Positions 1-11,436 of a DNA stretch of 64,000 bases are shown piece by piece. The notes below the pieces were generated by a model. The model had not been told where the DNA came from. It ran no database searches and saw only the letters and a list, made by a program, of their open reading frames with translations. The translations under genes were made by a program, and so were the position numbers. Numbering within the stretch: position 1 is the first letter of the stretch; each line of letters starts with the position of its first letter. This DNA comes from Gliomastix tumulicola. Lineage: Eukaryota > Ascomycota > Sordariomycetes > Hypocreales > Bionectriaceae. The stretch covers positions 2,170,001-2,234,000 of the forward strand of contig BCHX01000002.1 in assembly GCA_001599755.1 (NCBI GenBank). The letters are read 5' to 3'.

Positions 1-84
1 GACAGCATAGAAATTACAGAGACATCATTAGAGTAGCAAAAATGTGTAAGAAATGCAACCGGCAGCTTATCGCTAAACCCGGCC

Positions 85-1056
85 TCAGGCGTAGCGCGGT
101 CCGGTCGCGGAGGGCTGACGGAGCGGTAGCGTGCGGTCCAGCGTGTGGAAGGCCTGCGTCCGTGGTGTGAACGGAGTGGGGGTGACGGCCGCCGTCGGCG
201 TCTTCATGTTCTGCATCTCCCAGTTCTTATACTCCTGCCTCGTCTCCTCCGACATGGTGTCCTCGTCCTCGTCCTCGTCGGGGATATCGTTGGCCGGGTT
301 GGGCCACATCGCGTAGCAGCAGAACCCAAGGTTGACGACATACACGGCACTGGAAGGGGGAGGTAAATTAGCGAAGCTCTCAGATTCAGTGCATCAAGAA
401 CTCGACTTACAGCATGTAAAAGGTCACGCCCAGGGACGACTGCGCAATCTGGCAGGACTTGTATGAGCCGTACTGCTTGGCGAGACCACATCCGTACCGG
501 AAGTACCACGCAGCCGGGGCCGGGTACCGCTCGTCGGTGTAGTCGGGCCCGATCTGGCCGTACGTGCTGACGGTGTAAAGCACGACCAGGCAGAGGTTGA
601 TGAAGGTGGCCACGATCGGGAACCAGATCTTCATGATGAAGCCAATGAGCTTCGCCAGCAGGAGGAAGAGTGACACAACCGAAATGCCAACGTTGAGATC
701 GGTAAGCCTGCGTAGATTCATGTCAGCGAGAGGCTCCCCGGCTCTCTTTTCCTCGCCTCGGATAGAACTCACGTCTTCGTCCAGATCAGCGCCACCTTGG
801 GCATGGGCTGGTAGTTGGCGTATGCGTACAGCACCCGGTTGGGGTTCGAGTTGAGTCCGTTCAGGAAGCCAATCCTCCACATGTCCGTCCTGTAGAGATC
901 TGGCTGGGCGATGCCGAAGATGACGAGGATAGGGACGAGCCCAGCCAGCTCAAGGGCCATGAGCCACCAGATGGCTTTCCTGGCTTTAGTCGGCCATTTT
1001 CGGTGGAGGAATTTGTAGTTCCCCTTCTTCTCGACGAATCGCTCCTTGAAGCCCAT
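85..1056 (-). CDS. Four-TM membrane protein, function unknown
   Basis: Three exons on the minus strand: 1056-773, 707-411 and 349-85, giving 281 aa. Both introns (66 and 61 nt) have GTGAGT/GTAAGT donors and CAG acceptors, and phases join correctly. The protein has a short basic N-terminus, a hydrophobic segment around residues 28-50, two closely spaced ones around 99-120 and 123-143, and a fourth around 185-205. The region between TM3 and TM4 is Cys/Tyr-rich. A soluble tail follows, with an acidic patch (DEDEDED) and several Thr-Pro sites (TPT, TPF, TPR) that could be targets of proline-directed kinases. The length and layout resemble small fungal four-TM (MARVEL-like) proteins, but I recognise no signature, so function is not assigned. 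Three CCAAT boxes lie 400-500 bp upstream. Confidence 0.8.
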
Positions 1057-1456
1057 GGTGTATTATGTGACGGTAATAAATCGAATGCGTTTAGTTGGAA
1101 CGATCCAAGTCGAAGCTTCGCTAGATCCCTTTCAACTCTCGATGTTGCGCCAGTCGAGCGCCAAGATCGTCGCTTCTTATCTGGCGAGGAGTCGAGATTA
1201 CCGAGTCGGAATAATCGTCGCGTCAATTCACAGGGCGGTGCTCACTCTCCCATCAAACCGGCTTCGATGGTGGGACAAGGCGACGGAGAGGCTGAGGGTT
1301 TGATCGAATTCATGACGGTTCGAGGAGAAGAGGCCGGCCATGCTGGGGCCGGCCGCATTTAAAACCAGGCATGGCCAAGCAGCCGCTGGGAATCTGACAA
1401 GGAGGGTTGGACGGGCAAGGAAAGGGCAGGTTGGATGGCATCACCAAGGCCAGGGA

Positions 1457-1556
1457 CCAATGAGAGGCGGCGGAGGAGGGTCCTATTAAGCGCCCGGGTG
1501 AAGCTCGCGCTGTCATTGGTCTGCGGGCTGGGGGGGAGGACGTCGAGTCCGCCAAT
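1457..1556. promoter_or_regulatory. CCAAT-box cluster
   Basis: CCAAT occurs at 1457-1461 and 1552-1556 on the plus strand, and as ATTGG at 1515-1519: three copies in 100 bp, 400-500 bp upstream of the membrane-protein start at 1056. CCAAT is the core bound by the fungal Hap/CBC complex. Use in vivo is not shown. Confidence 0.35.
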
Positions 1557-3980
1557 CAGAGGCCGACTCTGCCGCCTGGAGGATGTGATGAGCCCCGCTC
1601 TGGAGGGTACGTACCGCAGCCTGCGTCCAGCAGTCCCGGTGCGGCACATCTCGAGGGCGCGATCTGGCACAGGAGATGGCATGTCGAACCATGACGATGG
1701 TCGCGGATGTCCTGATCAGTCTGAGCTCGGCGGGTATGGCGTCCGTGACAGCTTCTTGCCGGGCTCGCGGTGGATATCACAAGGTCCGGGCGCCGACTGT
1801 TGGAACGCTGAGAGGCCGGTTGTGTGCTCTGCACATCGTTGCCGTAGATGGATCAAGCGTGGCAGCCAAAGCCGGATAATCTGGGCTGACATGAACACAC
1901 CACACCACACCACTCGGTGCCTTGAAATAGCGTGTGCTGGTTAAAATAGCAATTCGTGCAGCTACTCCATCTCTGCGACCGACGAGCTTCTCCTCAGAGC
2001 AGAGAGCACCATGGTGTTTCTATCAATACCTCAAGCGGGGGGCAGGTGACACTCCTCAAGACAAGCCGTGGACCTCAGTTCATATTTCCGTCACTACTCT
2101 TAGTAGCTACCCTAGAGGATATGTGAAGACTGGAATGGGCCACGAAGTGAACCTCGGCACGTTCAGATATCAGATAGCGAACTCGAGGCTATCGGTTCTC
2201 CAGGAACCTGGAACCTCAGACTTTTTCTTCTTGTTTTCCCTCATTTCCACAATTTTTTCAAGTTTCGGGTTGAAATCCGTTAATGTCTCCCCGTCCCGCT
2301 TGTCGCTCGCCGTTTCGGAGCATGTGTAAGTGCGTGAATAACTCTATCGGCCGTCGCCAGGCGTGTCTAAACGTTCTGACAGGCCTGAATTGGTATAGCC
2401 AAGCCTATCCGTGTTCTGGAACACATCCCGCGATGCATCCGACGGCGGAAGTCAGCGTCTCATGGCAAAAAGGTGGCTACTGCTAGTTGCAAGTAGCCGC
2501 CCATCCCACCGTTTTCTGGCGTCATCGGGCTTGGGGATTATTGACAGGACTATCGCACGGCAACTAGGTTTGCCGACGTAGGCGGCGTTCCTGACACCGT
2601 GAAATGGGGAAGACATCAATTGTCAATACCGGTCTCAGAGCTGACAGGAAGCTTCTCAAGCAGGAGCCAAGGCAGAGCGCAGAGACAGAGGGAGCCATTG
2701 TGGGAATTCAAATCTGCGGAACAGTCTTCCCCTCTATCCGTGGCTCATCACCGATCGCCCAGCAAGGGGGCCAGTCATAATGGGGGATCCCGACAAATCA
2801 TATCATGTCTGGCAGGCCGCGCGACACGCCGAGCAGCAGTGACATGCTTTCTGGCTCGCACTCCCCTCTCCCTGGAGCGGTCGGCGTTCGCTGCTGCTGA
2901 CTGGTCATGTGATGTGTCCCTTCCAATCCTCCTTAGACGAACGCGACAGACTGGCTGCTCGAATCCCCGAGACATGTGTCACAGACCGCGTACAGGATGG
3001 ATGGACTTCCTCGAGTACACGAACTGGATTGTCTTTCACCGGCTCTTGGCTCTTCGAGGAGCTGGCACGGCCACCTGGCAGGATGAATATCAAGTCGGAC
3101 AAGAGTCAGACACAGGGAGGCAGCGACAAAAGAAAAGTGGCGCTGACCAGTGCAGCTAGGAAAGCCACATCCCACACAAATTTCCCATTAGCGTTCTAGA
3201 CCGGTCCACGGGTGACGATCTTTCGGGAACAGACGGTGTTTGAATCGATCGCCAGAAAAACTTGCCAGACCAGGAGACCCAGCTGCTGGCCCCGCTGCAT
3301 TTGCTCCGTCGCTGCGTTTGGGAGGCCTGCGATGCTGGAGGAGGAGAAAGGGGAGATGCTCGACATGCGCGACACGGGCGCGGCAGCTGTCGCATGCTCT
3401 GCCTCTCCCTTCTTTCCTGCCCAAACACTGCTATGATCTGCAGGGTTTCCACGATAGACCTCAGCCGGAAAGGATTGAATGGAATGGACTTGGAAGTGGA
3501 CGTGGAGGTGAGCGTTGGGTTGTGCGCGTGCGTGGAGTCAACTCCGCTGGTACATGAGTGTACCTGGGCTGCCGAGCCTCGGTGAGAAGCTCAGGACTGC
3601 GCGACAGGAGCTTGACGAGAGAATGTCATTGTCTGCAGTGGATACTGACGGTGAGGGGGACGGCTAACAACGTGTACTTGGGCTTTGACAGCAGTCGGAG
3701 CCTCACCCTGAGCTCCCGAAGTCCCGGAGGATGGAGCTGAGGGTGGCGATGAGCTGTGTGTGAACAACAGAGCTGAGCTTGGACGCTACCGCAGCTATGC
3801 TAGGCTGGTGGCAGCTAGCCTCCAGGCGGCAATTTAAGAATCGAGATTGGATCTCAGCAGTGCTCCTGTCGGCGCTCCTGTTGGATAATGATATAGTAAT
3901 ATCCTCGAGCAGCGCTTCCAAATGAAATGGCCGCAAGCTGTGCGACTAGGTAGGTCTGTGAAAAGCCAGAGCAGCCCAAG

Positions 3981-3992
3981 TACCTCGAGGTA
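3981..3992. promoter_or_regulatory. Perfect 12-bp palindrome TACCTCGAGGTA
   Basis: TACCTCGAGGTA is its own reverse complement. It lies in the gene-free stretch upstream of the histidine kinase and contains two halves of the GGTA element that recurs elsewhere in the window. It may bind a dimeric transcription factor. No direct evidence. Confidence 0.25.
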
Positions 3993-4470
3993 GCGGGAGG
4001 CTACAAGCTTTTTGCTCCCCTCGCATCAGGTGGGACTCGCTGGCTCCTACAAAAGTCATTGCCCGATGCGGAAAGGGCAGGTTTGGGAGCACCCAATCTC
4101 GACCAGTACCCCTGCTGAGACGACTTGTCGCAGGACGGGGCAGACTGGTCTCGACTCAGTTGCTTCGTAACCCTCGCTCCGCCATTTCGCCTGCTGAGCC
4201 GGAGCCGAGTGTGTGCTAGAGCGCGATGGGTGCTGGAAGGCTGCTAGACGCTTCTATGGCCGAGCGCCATAACGTCAGGAAAAGGTAACGTACCCTTGGG
4301 CAGTCCTGCACGCCTCCGGGGCTGCAGCAGGACGGGTACCTCGATATACTTCCGATCTACTTTGGCCGACGGCGCAGAGTTGCGGGAGGGCAGTGGCAGC
4401 GGGCGGAAAGCACACAGGGCGTACTTTCCTCACTGTACTTCAGGCAATTAATTGTAAGCACCTAGTTAGT

Positions 4471-4520
4471 CCCTACAGGCAACTACAGGCAACTACAGGC
4501 AGGTGCAGGCTCTGGCAGGC
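4471..4520. repeat. Five-unit 10-bp tandem repeat (CAGGC register)
   Basis: Five consecutive 10-bp blocks all end in CAGGC. Two are identical (AACTACAGGC) and the first differs by two bases. The exact 10-bp period places each copy on roughly the same face of the helix. It lies about 1.1 kb upstream of the histidine kinase start. Confidence 0.6.
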
Positions 4521-5612
4521 GCGACCCCAATGACGATCATGTCTCATTTCGACTCTAGCCCATCTCTGTACTTCCCGTTAGCCTTTCACGTCCATGTCCC
4601 GTCAGATCTATTCTATACTCGTACGGTTCCTCCCTCTGACATTCCCAATCCATTCCATCGCATTCACTTCCAGACGCACGTCCTGCCAGTCCCAGCCCCG
4701 GTGCCATTGCCAGCCAACGCGTGTCTCTTCATGCCCGCACCGCAGAGCCTCTTCGTCACGGCCGCAAGATCTCGATGATACTCCGCCTTTCAATACCGAC
4801 GCAGCCATCAGCGCCCTCTTACTGCATCCAGCTATTGCCTAGGCCTACCTTGCCTTAGGGCCCTGGGACTTCTCACTCCCACGTCTCGTCTCGTCTCGCC
4901 CATCCACCACCCACCCGGACACACGCCCACCCCCCTCCACCCCTCCCCATTTGTTCTGTCCTGGGTTGCAGGTGCAGGTGCAGCAGGTGGCTTCGGTCTC
5001 AAGCCCCAAAAGCAGGACACAGTACTCGTACCTCGCCTGTCTACCTTGGGTACCCTTGATTGACGCCTGGTATCACGCCTCGCTCGCTTCCTCGCGATCC
5101 CCCCGAGGCCGTTGCCAGCTGCAGCCAATTCATCCCCGGCCTGTCTCTGCGTTACGCTACTGTCCGTCCTTCTCGCTGGCTGGCTGTCGGCCACGTTGGA
5201 CGCGCTGCCCATACGGATATACATACCTGCATATTACCTCCCTCTTATGAGATCTACCTACTACTGTATGGTTGGCATGTCCTCACCTCGCCTCTCAAAC
5301 TCCTACACCTTTATTGCCTCCACCCCTCATCCCATCTCTCGATCTCGCGCCTGAGTCCCGATCAGGCCAGTGGCCACCCCCAACGCAATAGGAGAGGGAC
5401 GGTAGCAGTCACTGGGAACTAACCCTGTCATTTGCCTCCATCGACATTGCCCTGATCGATTCACTACAGCACGCACCAGGTCTACTAGTCCAGACCTTAC
5501 CCTACCTGTATTGTTCCGCCCAACCTTCCGACTTGGGGCCAGTTGACCTCCTTCTCGTGTTGCTCAGCGTCCCCTCCCCCCTCCCATAAAGGACTTCGTC
5601 CTTGGCGTCTTG

Positions 5613-8600
5613 ATGCCGCAACAAAATAACTCCTCCCTCCCACAGCCTGGCCCTGATTCTTCTTCTCATGACGCCGACGATTCTTCTCGTCCTCCAGAGC
5701 TGGGAACCTTGAGGTCTGCTCCGTCGGGCGATTTGCTTCCTGGGTTTGGCCAGGGCGCTGACCCCAGTAATCACAGCAACCCCAACCGGGACAGATCATC
5801 TGACACCTCTGAGAGGCAATGGGCTCCTAAGACGTCTGCGTACGACTATGGCCGTGCTCCAGGCCAGTCGACAACATCAGAGGAAATTTCGTCTCTAGAT
5901 TCACAAGCTGCTCCTCCGCCTGGACCGCCGAGACAGTCGGTCCCGACAGCGAGGAGCCAGACCTCCAGCCACCAACCGCCTCAATATCCTACTTCAACCG
6001 ATCTCAGTCGATCTCGCAGCGCACCCAAACGATCATCGTCAAGGCAGATGGTGTCCGGAAGTATCATGGAATCGTCACCCGTTAAGAAGCCCCGAACAGG
6101 AGCGTCGCCGGCTCGCGCGTCGGACCAACCGGGGCCTTCTCTTGGTAGCCTCCCGCCCAACACGGGCCCGATGCAGCCAGAGGGCCCGACCTCACCTCTC
6201 TTCTTCTCCCATTCTGCTGCGGCGTCGAAGCAGATTAGCAGATTCAGTGGCTTTCACCCCTCTGAATCCTCAGCATCCTTGCTCGCGAGAGTGCGGGACG
6301 ATCCGTCCGGGCTCGTGACCACCCTCAAACTCCCCCGTGCCAACGTCAGCTCGCCCAGCCCGGCAAGATCTGGAAGTACTCCGGGTAGCTGGGGGTCCTC
6401 CATGGATACCTCAGCTCCGGCTCTGACACCAGACGCTCGCCCTCTTGCCCCTGCTCTCCAGGGCCTTGGAAGCGTCGACTTGATCGAGCTTGTCGACCAA
6501 GACATACGTCCTACGTTCGTGGTTGACCTGTCAAACCCTGCAAACCTCAGCCGGCCAGGCTTGCATATTTTATTCTACAACCTTGCGCTGCGTACGTCCC
6601 ACACTGTGCTGCGAATGCTTACCATCGATCAGGATGATACAGCCGCGGTCACAGACTTTGGGGCGTTCAAGACGTGGATTGTAGGGTCCGTAAAGGGCTC
6701 TAATGGGCAAGAGCTTCCTCTTCCTCCCCACAAGTACGGAGGACTCACTTGGACCTGTTCGACACTCAGAAAACGATTTCGATTCGTCACCGGAAACTCG
6801 CCTGTCCAGCTTGTTCACTCCGATTCACCGATACCGATTACCGAAGCCCCGGCAGTGCTGGACCAACAAGGCGAAAACACCTCACCAGACATACTATTAA
6901 CGCCGGAAGCCGCTACCGATCCTGCCGACCCTCCAGATTACTTTGGAGATGCTCGCCGCAAGTCCACCCAAAGCGACTCCGTTATTGAAGGTGTAACGGC
7001 GGAGGAAATCCCTGATGCGTCGGCAGACTGGCATCATCCCGACGAGTTCGCCAACGAGCTGCTTCAAGCACAGACAGCTAAGCCTAGCTTCGACTGGACG
7101 AGAATCCCGCTTTCAGATAGCCTGCCGGAGCATATCCGCCTCGCTAGGACAACAGACTGGGGTGCGACGGCTCTAGGCCCTATTGAAGATTGGCCTTACG
7201 AACTGCGAGCGATGGCGAACCTGGTTATGGGGAGCCCTAATCCTGCGGCACTCTATTGGGGTCCTCAGTTCATCTCCCTATACAATGCTGCTCATATTGA
7301 GCTAGCAGGGCAGAAGCATCCGAGTTTGATGGGTCGACCGTACATCGAAGGTTGGGGCGAGATCTGGGAGGAGATTGAGCCTGTCTTCCGAGCTGCCTGT
7401 GAATCTGGCCAGGCTACGATGAAGAATGACAATCATCTTTTCATCAATCGACACGGTTATCTCGAGGAGACATTCTTCTCTTGGTCCATCATTCCTATTG
7501 TCGGCGCTGACGGCGAGGTCGCAGGTCTCTACAACCCTGCCTTCGAGAACACGCGACGCAAAGTTACGGAGAGACAAATGCTGGCCTTGCGAGAAATTGG
7601 AGAGCGGACCGTCTTGGCAACGACTATGAAGGGGTTCTGGCCTCAGGTTCAGAAAGGACTGGAGTACAATGCTTACGACGTCCCGTTCGCTTTGATATAT
7701 GCGGTGAAGGACGACACCGAGAGCGAGGCAGGCTCTTTCCATTCGTCTGGCTTTCATACTCCACAGCTTCACTTGGAAGGCTCGATCGGTGCTCCCGAAG
7801 GTCACCCGTGCGCGATCGAGACCTTGGACTTGCGCACGTCTGAAGAGGGTTTCGCACCATACATGCGCCAGTCCATGGCGTCTGGAGGCATGGTGATTGT
7901 TCTCTCTGAAGAAGACGGAACTATGCCGAGGTCTTTGGTCGAGGGTTTGGAGTGGAAGGGGTTTGGCGATCCTTGTCGAACCATTGTCGTCTTTCCTGTG
8001 ATGCCTACAACTGTCGGAGAGACTGTTGTGGGATTCATAATCATGGGTGCCAACCCACGACGACCATACGACGAGGACTACAAGCTGTTCATTCACCTTC
8101 TCTCGCGCCAGCTGGCAACATCCATGGCTTCTGTCGTGCTTTTCGAGGAAGAAATCAAGAGAGGACAGAGGGCTGCTCGCCTTGCAGCGATGGATCGCCT
8201 CGAGCTTGCAAAACAGTTGCAGCTCAAATCTCAAGAAGCAGACGAGAGCGAGTTCAAGTTCTCCCGCATGGCCGAGTTTGCGCCAGTCGGCATGTTCATT
8301 GCGAACTCGGAAGGCCTCATTACGTTCTGTAACGAAATGTGGTGGGAGATCTCTTGCCTCCCTCGCGAGACTCTGATGAGCGGAAACGCATGGATGAACT
8401 ACGTGCAAGACGAGGATCGATCGCACTTGGAGTCAGCCTGGACGAAACTGATGAACCAGAAAGTGACGATATCTGTCGAGTTCAGATTCATCTGTGGCGA
8501 GCGGATTGGCGACCCTCCGATGGACACTTGGGTCTTGATGAGTGCTTTCCCGGAGAAGGACCCCGATGGAAGCTTGAAGGGCATCTTTGGCTGCATCACG

Positions 8601-10143
8601 GACATTTCATCCCAGAAATGGGCTGAAAAGGTTCAGAGCGAGAGGCGCGAGGAGGCAGTCGAGCTGAAGCGGCAACAGGAGAACTTCATCGACATCACCA
8701 GTCACGAAATGCGGAACCCTCTCTCAGCCATTTTGCAATGTGCTGATCAGATCGCTAACAGCATTACGGATTTTGCGAGCCACCACGTCAGAGAAGAGGT
8801 CGAGACATTGTTGGAGAGCTGCCTCGATGCCGCCAACACCATCAACCTCTGCGCAAGCCACCAGAAGCGCATTGTTGACGATATCCTGACACTTTCGAAG
8901 CTGGATTCGAATCTCCTGAACGTGACGCCCATTGACGAACAACCCGTGAGGGTGATTCAGCGGGCTCTGAAGATGTTCGAATCCGAACTGGTTGCGAACG
9001 ACATCGAATTCGAATTCCATGTCGACAAGAGCTTCGATGAGTACGGCATCAAGTGGGCCAGACTGGACCCCTCAAGACTCCGACAGGTTCTGATCAACCT
9101 CATGACCAACGCTATCAAGTTCACGCAGACGCAGGAAAAGCGCAACATCATTGTGCGCCTGGCCGCGTCGAAAGACGTATCGGAAGTCACAAGAGAGGGC
9201 GTCCACTACTTTGCGAGGAACAACGACAACCTGATCGCAACTGCCGACATCGACAACCACAGCGAATGGGGCCACGGGGAGCGAATCAACATACACTGCT
9301 CGGTCGAGGATAGCGGGCCGGGTCTGGGTGACGAGGAACTGAAGATCCTCTTCCAGCGCTTCCGGCAAGCTACACCAAGGACGCATGTCCAGTACGGCGG
9401 ATCCGGTCTCGGGTTGTTCATCTCACGAATCTTGACGGAAATGCAGGGCGGTCAGATTGGCGTCAGGTCCGAGCCTGGCCGAGGCAGCCAGTTCTCCTTC
9501 TACATTCAATGCCGCGTCTGTCTCGACCCTCCTCTGGAATACGAGCGCATATCTCCTTTCCGAATTGCACGCAAAGTTCAGTCTCCTGCGTCTGCGCTTG
9601 CCCCTCCCTCAAGCCAGCCCCGGCATGCCGCTGATCAGAAGGGCAACCCTCTCTATGATGTGCTCATTGTCGAAGACAACATTGTCAACCAGAAAGTTCT
9701 TCAACGGCAGTTGCAGGGCTTTGGTAACAATACCTTTGTTGCGAACCACGGCAAAGAAGCGCTGCAGACTCTCCAGCGGTCTAGGTTCTGGGCGGGCAAA
9801 GAGAATGAAGGCATGGACATTTCCGTGATCCTGATGGATCTTGAAATGCCCGTGATGGATGGGATGACGTGTGCTCGAAAGATCCGTGAACTCGAGAAAG
9901 AGGGCACTATCATCCAGCATATCCCAATCATCGCCGTCACGGCTTATGCCCGGCCCGAGCAGATTGCAAATGCCAAGGCCGCAGGAATTGTAAGTGTTAC
10001 TCGGTTCCCATCCTGGAGATCACAGCGAAGCTAACTGATATATCAAGGACGATGTGATCTCAAAGCCATTCCGAATCCCAGATCTCATGCCGAAGATTGA
10101 AGAATTAGTCGGCAAATATAAGAAGCTCTCCGTTTCGAATTAG
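5613..10143 (+). CDS. Hybrid sensor histidine kinase (PAS-GAF-PAS-HisKA-HATPase-REC)
   Basis: Two exons, 5613-9989 and 10048-10143, give 1490 aa. I start at the ATG at 5613; the preceding in-frame TTG is not needed. Residues 1 to about 470 are Ser/Pro-rich and disordered-looking. Next come a PAS-like sensor (about 500-650), a GAF-like stretch (about 650-850) and a second PAS (about 880-1010). The HisKA box has phospho-acceptor His1031 in SHEMRNPL. The ATPase domain has an N-box (LINLMTNAIKF), a G1 box (DSGPGLG) and a GSGLGL motif. The C-terminal receiver has LIVEDN and phospho-acceptor Asp1409 in MDLEMPVMDG. The receiver's conserved Lys (SKPF) lies in the short exon 2, so splicing is required for an intact receiver. 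There is no TM segment, so it is probably cytosolic and signals to a phosphotransfer protein. All catalytic boxes look intact. The class among fungal kinases is not assigned. Confidence 0.95.
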
Positions 10144-11436
10144 ACCCGAGCCGACCGCGCTCTCGACGACCCGATACGATTGATATCTCGCCATATTTGA
10201 AGATACGACTCATTGTCTGGAGGACATGAATTATAAACCATATGATTTGCTCCATGAAGAGTCATGTGAGCTCAAGGCTATCTACAACTAGATTAGCTCG
10301 ACACCCGATCGCTACGGCAGGGTGGCAAGTCGCCTGCGAGGCGACTTTTTTTTTTTTTCACGACTTATTCCTTTCTCCCAGGCCAGAGCATAGCGTCACG
10401 ATGGGACATGAAGGTTTTTCTTTTTTTGCAGGCATTGGGGCTCTTTTTTCTTTTCATTCCCTGCTCCAGATATCATGCCAGAAGCAGGATAGCTGCGGGA
10501 TTTGCCACAACGGAGTTGGTGTACCTAATGTTAATGTTCTATACACATGGATGGGCGGCACAAGACAAAAAAAGGCTGCTGGGCTTCTTGGGCGGATCAT
10601 TAGGATGGGGTGGGAAAGCCCAATGATATACACGAAAAAAGATACCACGGGTTACATGTGTTTGAGACCAGAATGAGCGTGACTTGATTGATTCACAGTG
10701 ATAGTGAAACTCATGCCCAAAGTGCAAGGTATGAGAGAGAGTATGTAGGCGTTGCGAGGCTGGTGTCTATTCGACGCCAGGCACGAGACAAGCCTTTCTA
10801 CGACGAACTGTGACCCGTCCTTGTATCTCAGCCACTGAATTATTTGCCCCTCAAGGCTGGCCACAACGTAAAGGTTATCGCAGGGATACATACAGATATT
10901 GAGCATCTCAGAGGGTCACCAGCATCGACATGAAAATCACTTGGAACTCGAGGTATAGGCAACAGGTATTATTAAGTATTAGTACTATGCTCTCTACGTC
11001 CTCCCCCTCCCCGGGTATCAGACAAAACAAAACGAATGCAGCAGCAGCAGCAGCAAAACTCGCGACCAGCCACTAGACCAGAACCCGAAAGTTACAGACA
11101 GGGCGCGAAACCCCATGCGTGACCTCAAAGCATTGGACCTTGGTCGTCCTCCTCTCCTCCCTTCATCTCCAGGGCAGTTGGCGGATGGAATCAAAAAAGG
11201 AAAAAAAGAAAAAGTGGTATCAGTTTTCAAAGCAGTCTTGACAGGGTATCTTGGTATCATTTGAGGAAATGCAGAAACCTTCCTTCAGGCCCCGACCCTT
11301 TCAATGCATGCGGATGCGCGAATGTTTTTTTTTCTTTTTTCGGTGTTGGTATTTTTTTCGGTGCGTTTTACTGTTGCTTCAAAACAAAATGTCGTTGCCG
11401 TGTTGGAGTTTGTTATAGGTATCGCGTAGGAGCTTT
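10144..11436. other. Convergent intergenic region, 3' UTRs
   Basis: The 1.3 kb between the tails of the histidine kinase and the PH-domain gene holds no credible ORF. It contains T-rich tracts, a hairpin followed by T12 (10327-10357) and a (GCA)6 run at 11038-11055. Both genes probably end their transcripts here. Confidence 0.6.
10327..10357 (+). terminator. Terminator-like hairpin followed by T12
   Basis: A perfect 9-bp inverted repeat (AAGTCGCCT and AGGCGACTT, loop GCG) is followed directly by twelve T residues, 184 nt after the histidine kinase stop. This is the textbook shape of an intrinsic terminator, which is not how fungal Pol II genes end. In a fungus, T-runs terminate Pol III, and a hairpin in a 3' UTR could affect mRNA stability. 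The structure is seen directly; its role is unknown. Confidence 0.4.

Larger units (their letters stand above)
1057..5612. other. 4.5 kb gene-free divergent intergenic region
   Basis: No reading frame here looks like a protein: the longest (2599-3159) has no domain-like hydrophobic pattern and no credible splice partners. The stretch separates the divergently transcribed membrane-protein gene and the histidine kinase. It holds a CCAAT cluster, a 12-bp palindrome, a five-unit 10-bp repeat (4471-4520) and, towards the kinase, short GTCTC and GGTGCA tandem runs (about 4880-4990) and CT-rich sequence. It is probably promoter plus a long kinase 5' leader. That is inference from position and composition. 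Confidence 0.6.

Noticed and set aside
2599..3159. 186-codon ORF upstream of the histidine kinase
   Set aside because: Same reasons; no conserved-looking segment and several other frames of similar length nearby.
7302..8426. 374-codon ORF on the minus strand
   Set aside because: Antisense to the kinase sensor region; no recognisable domain, no introns or promoter of its own.
10242..10676. 144-codon ORF after the histidine kinase
   Set aside because: Includes a Phe run from the T12 tract and overlaps the terminator-like hairpin; looks non-coding.
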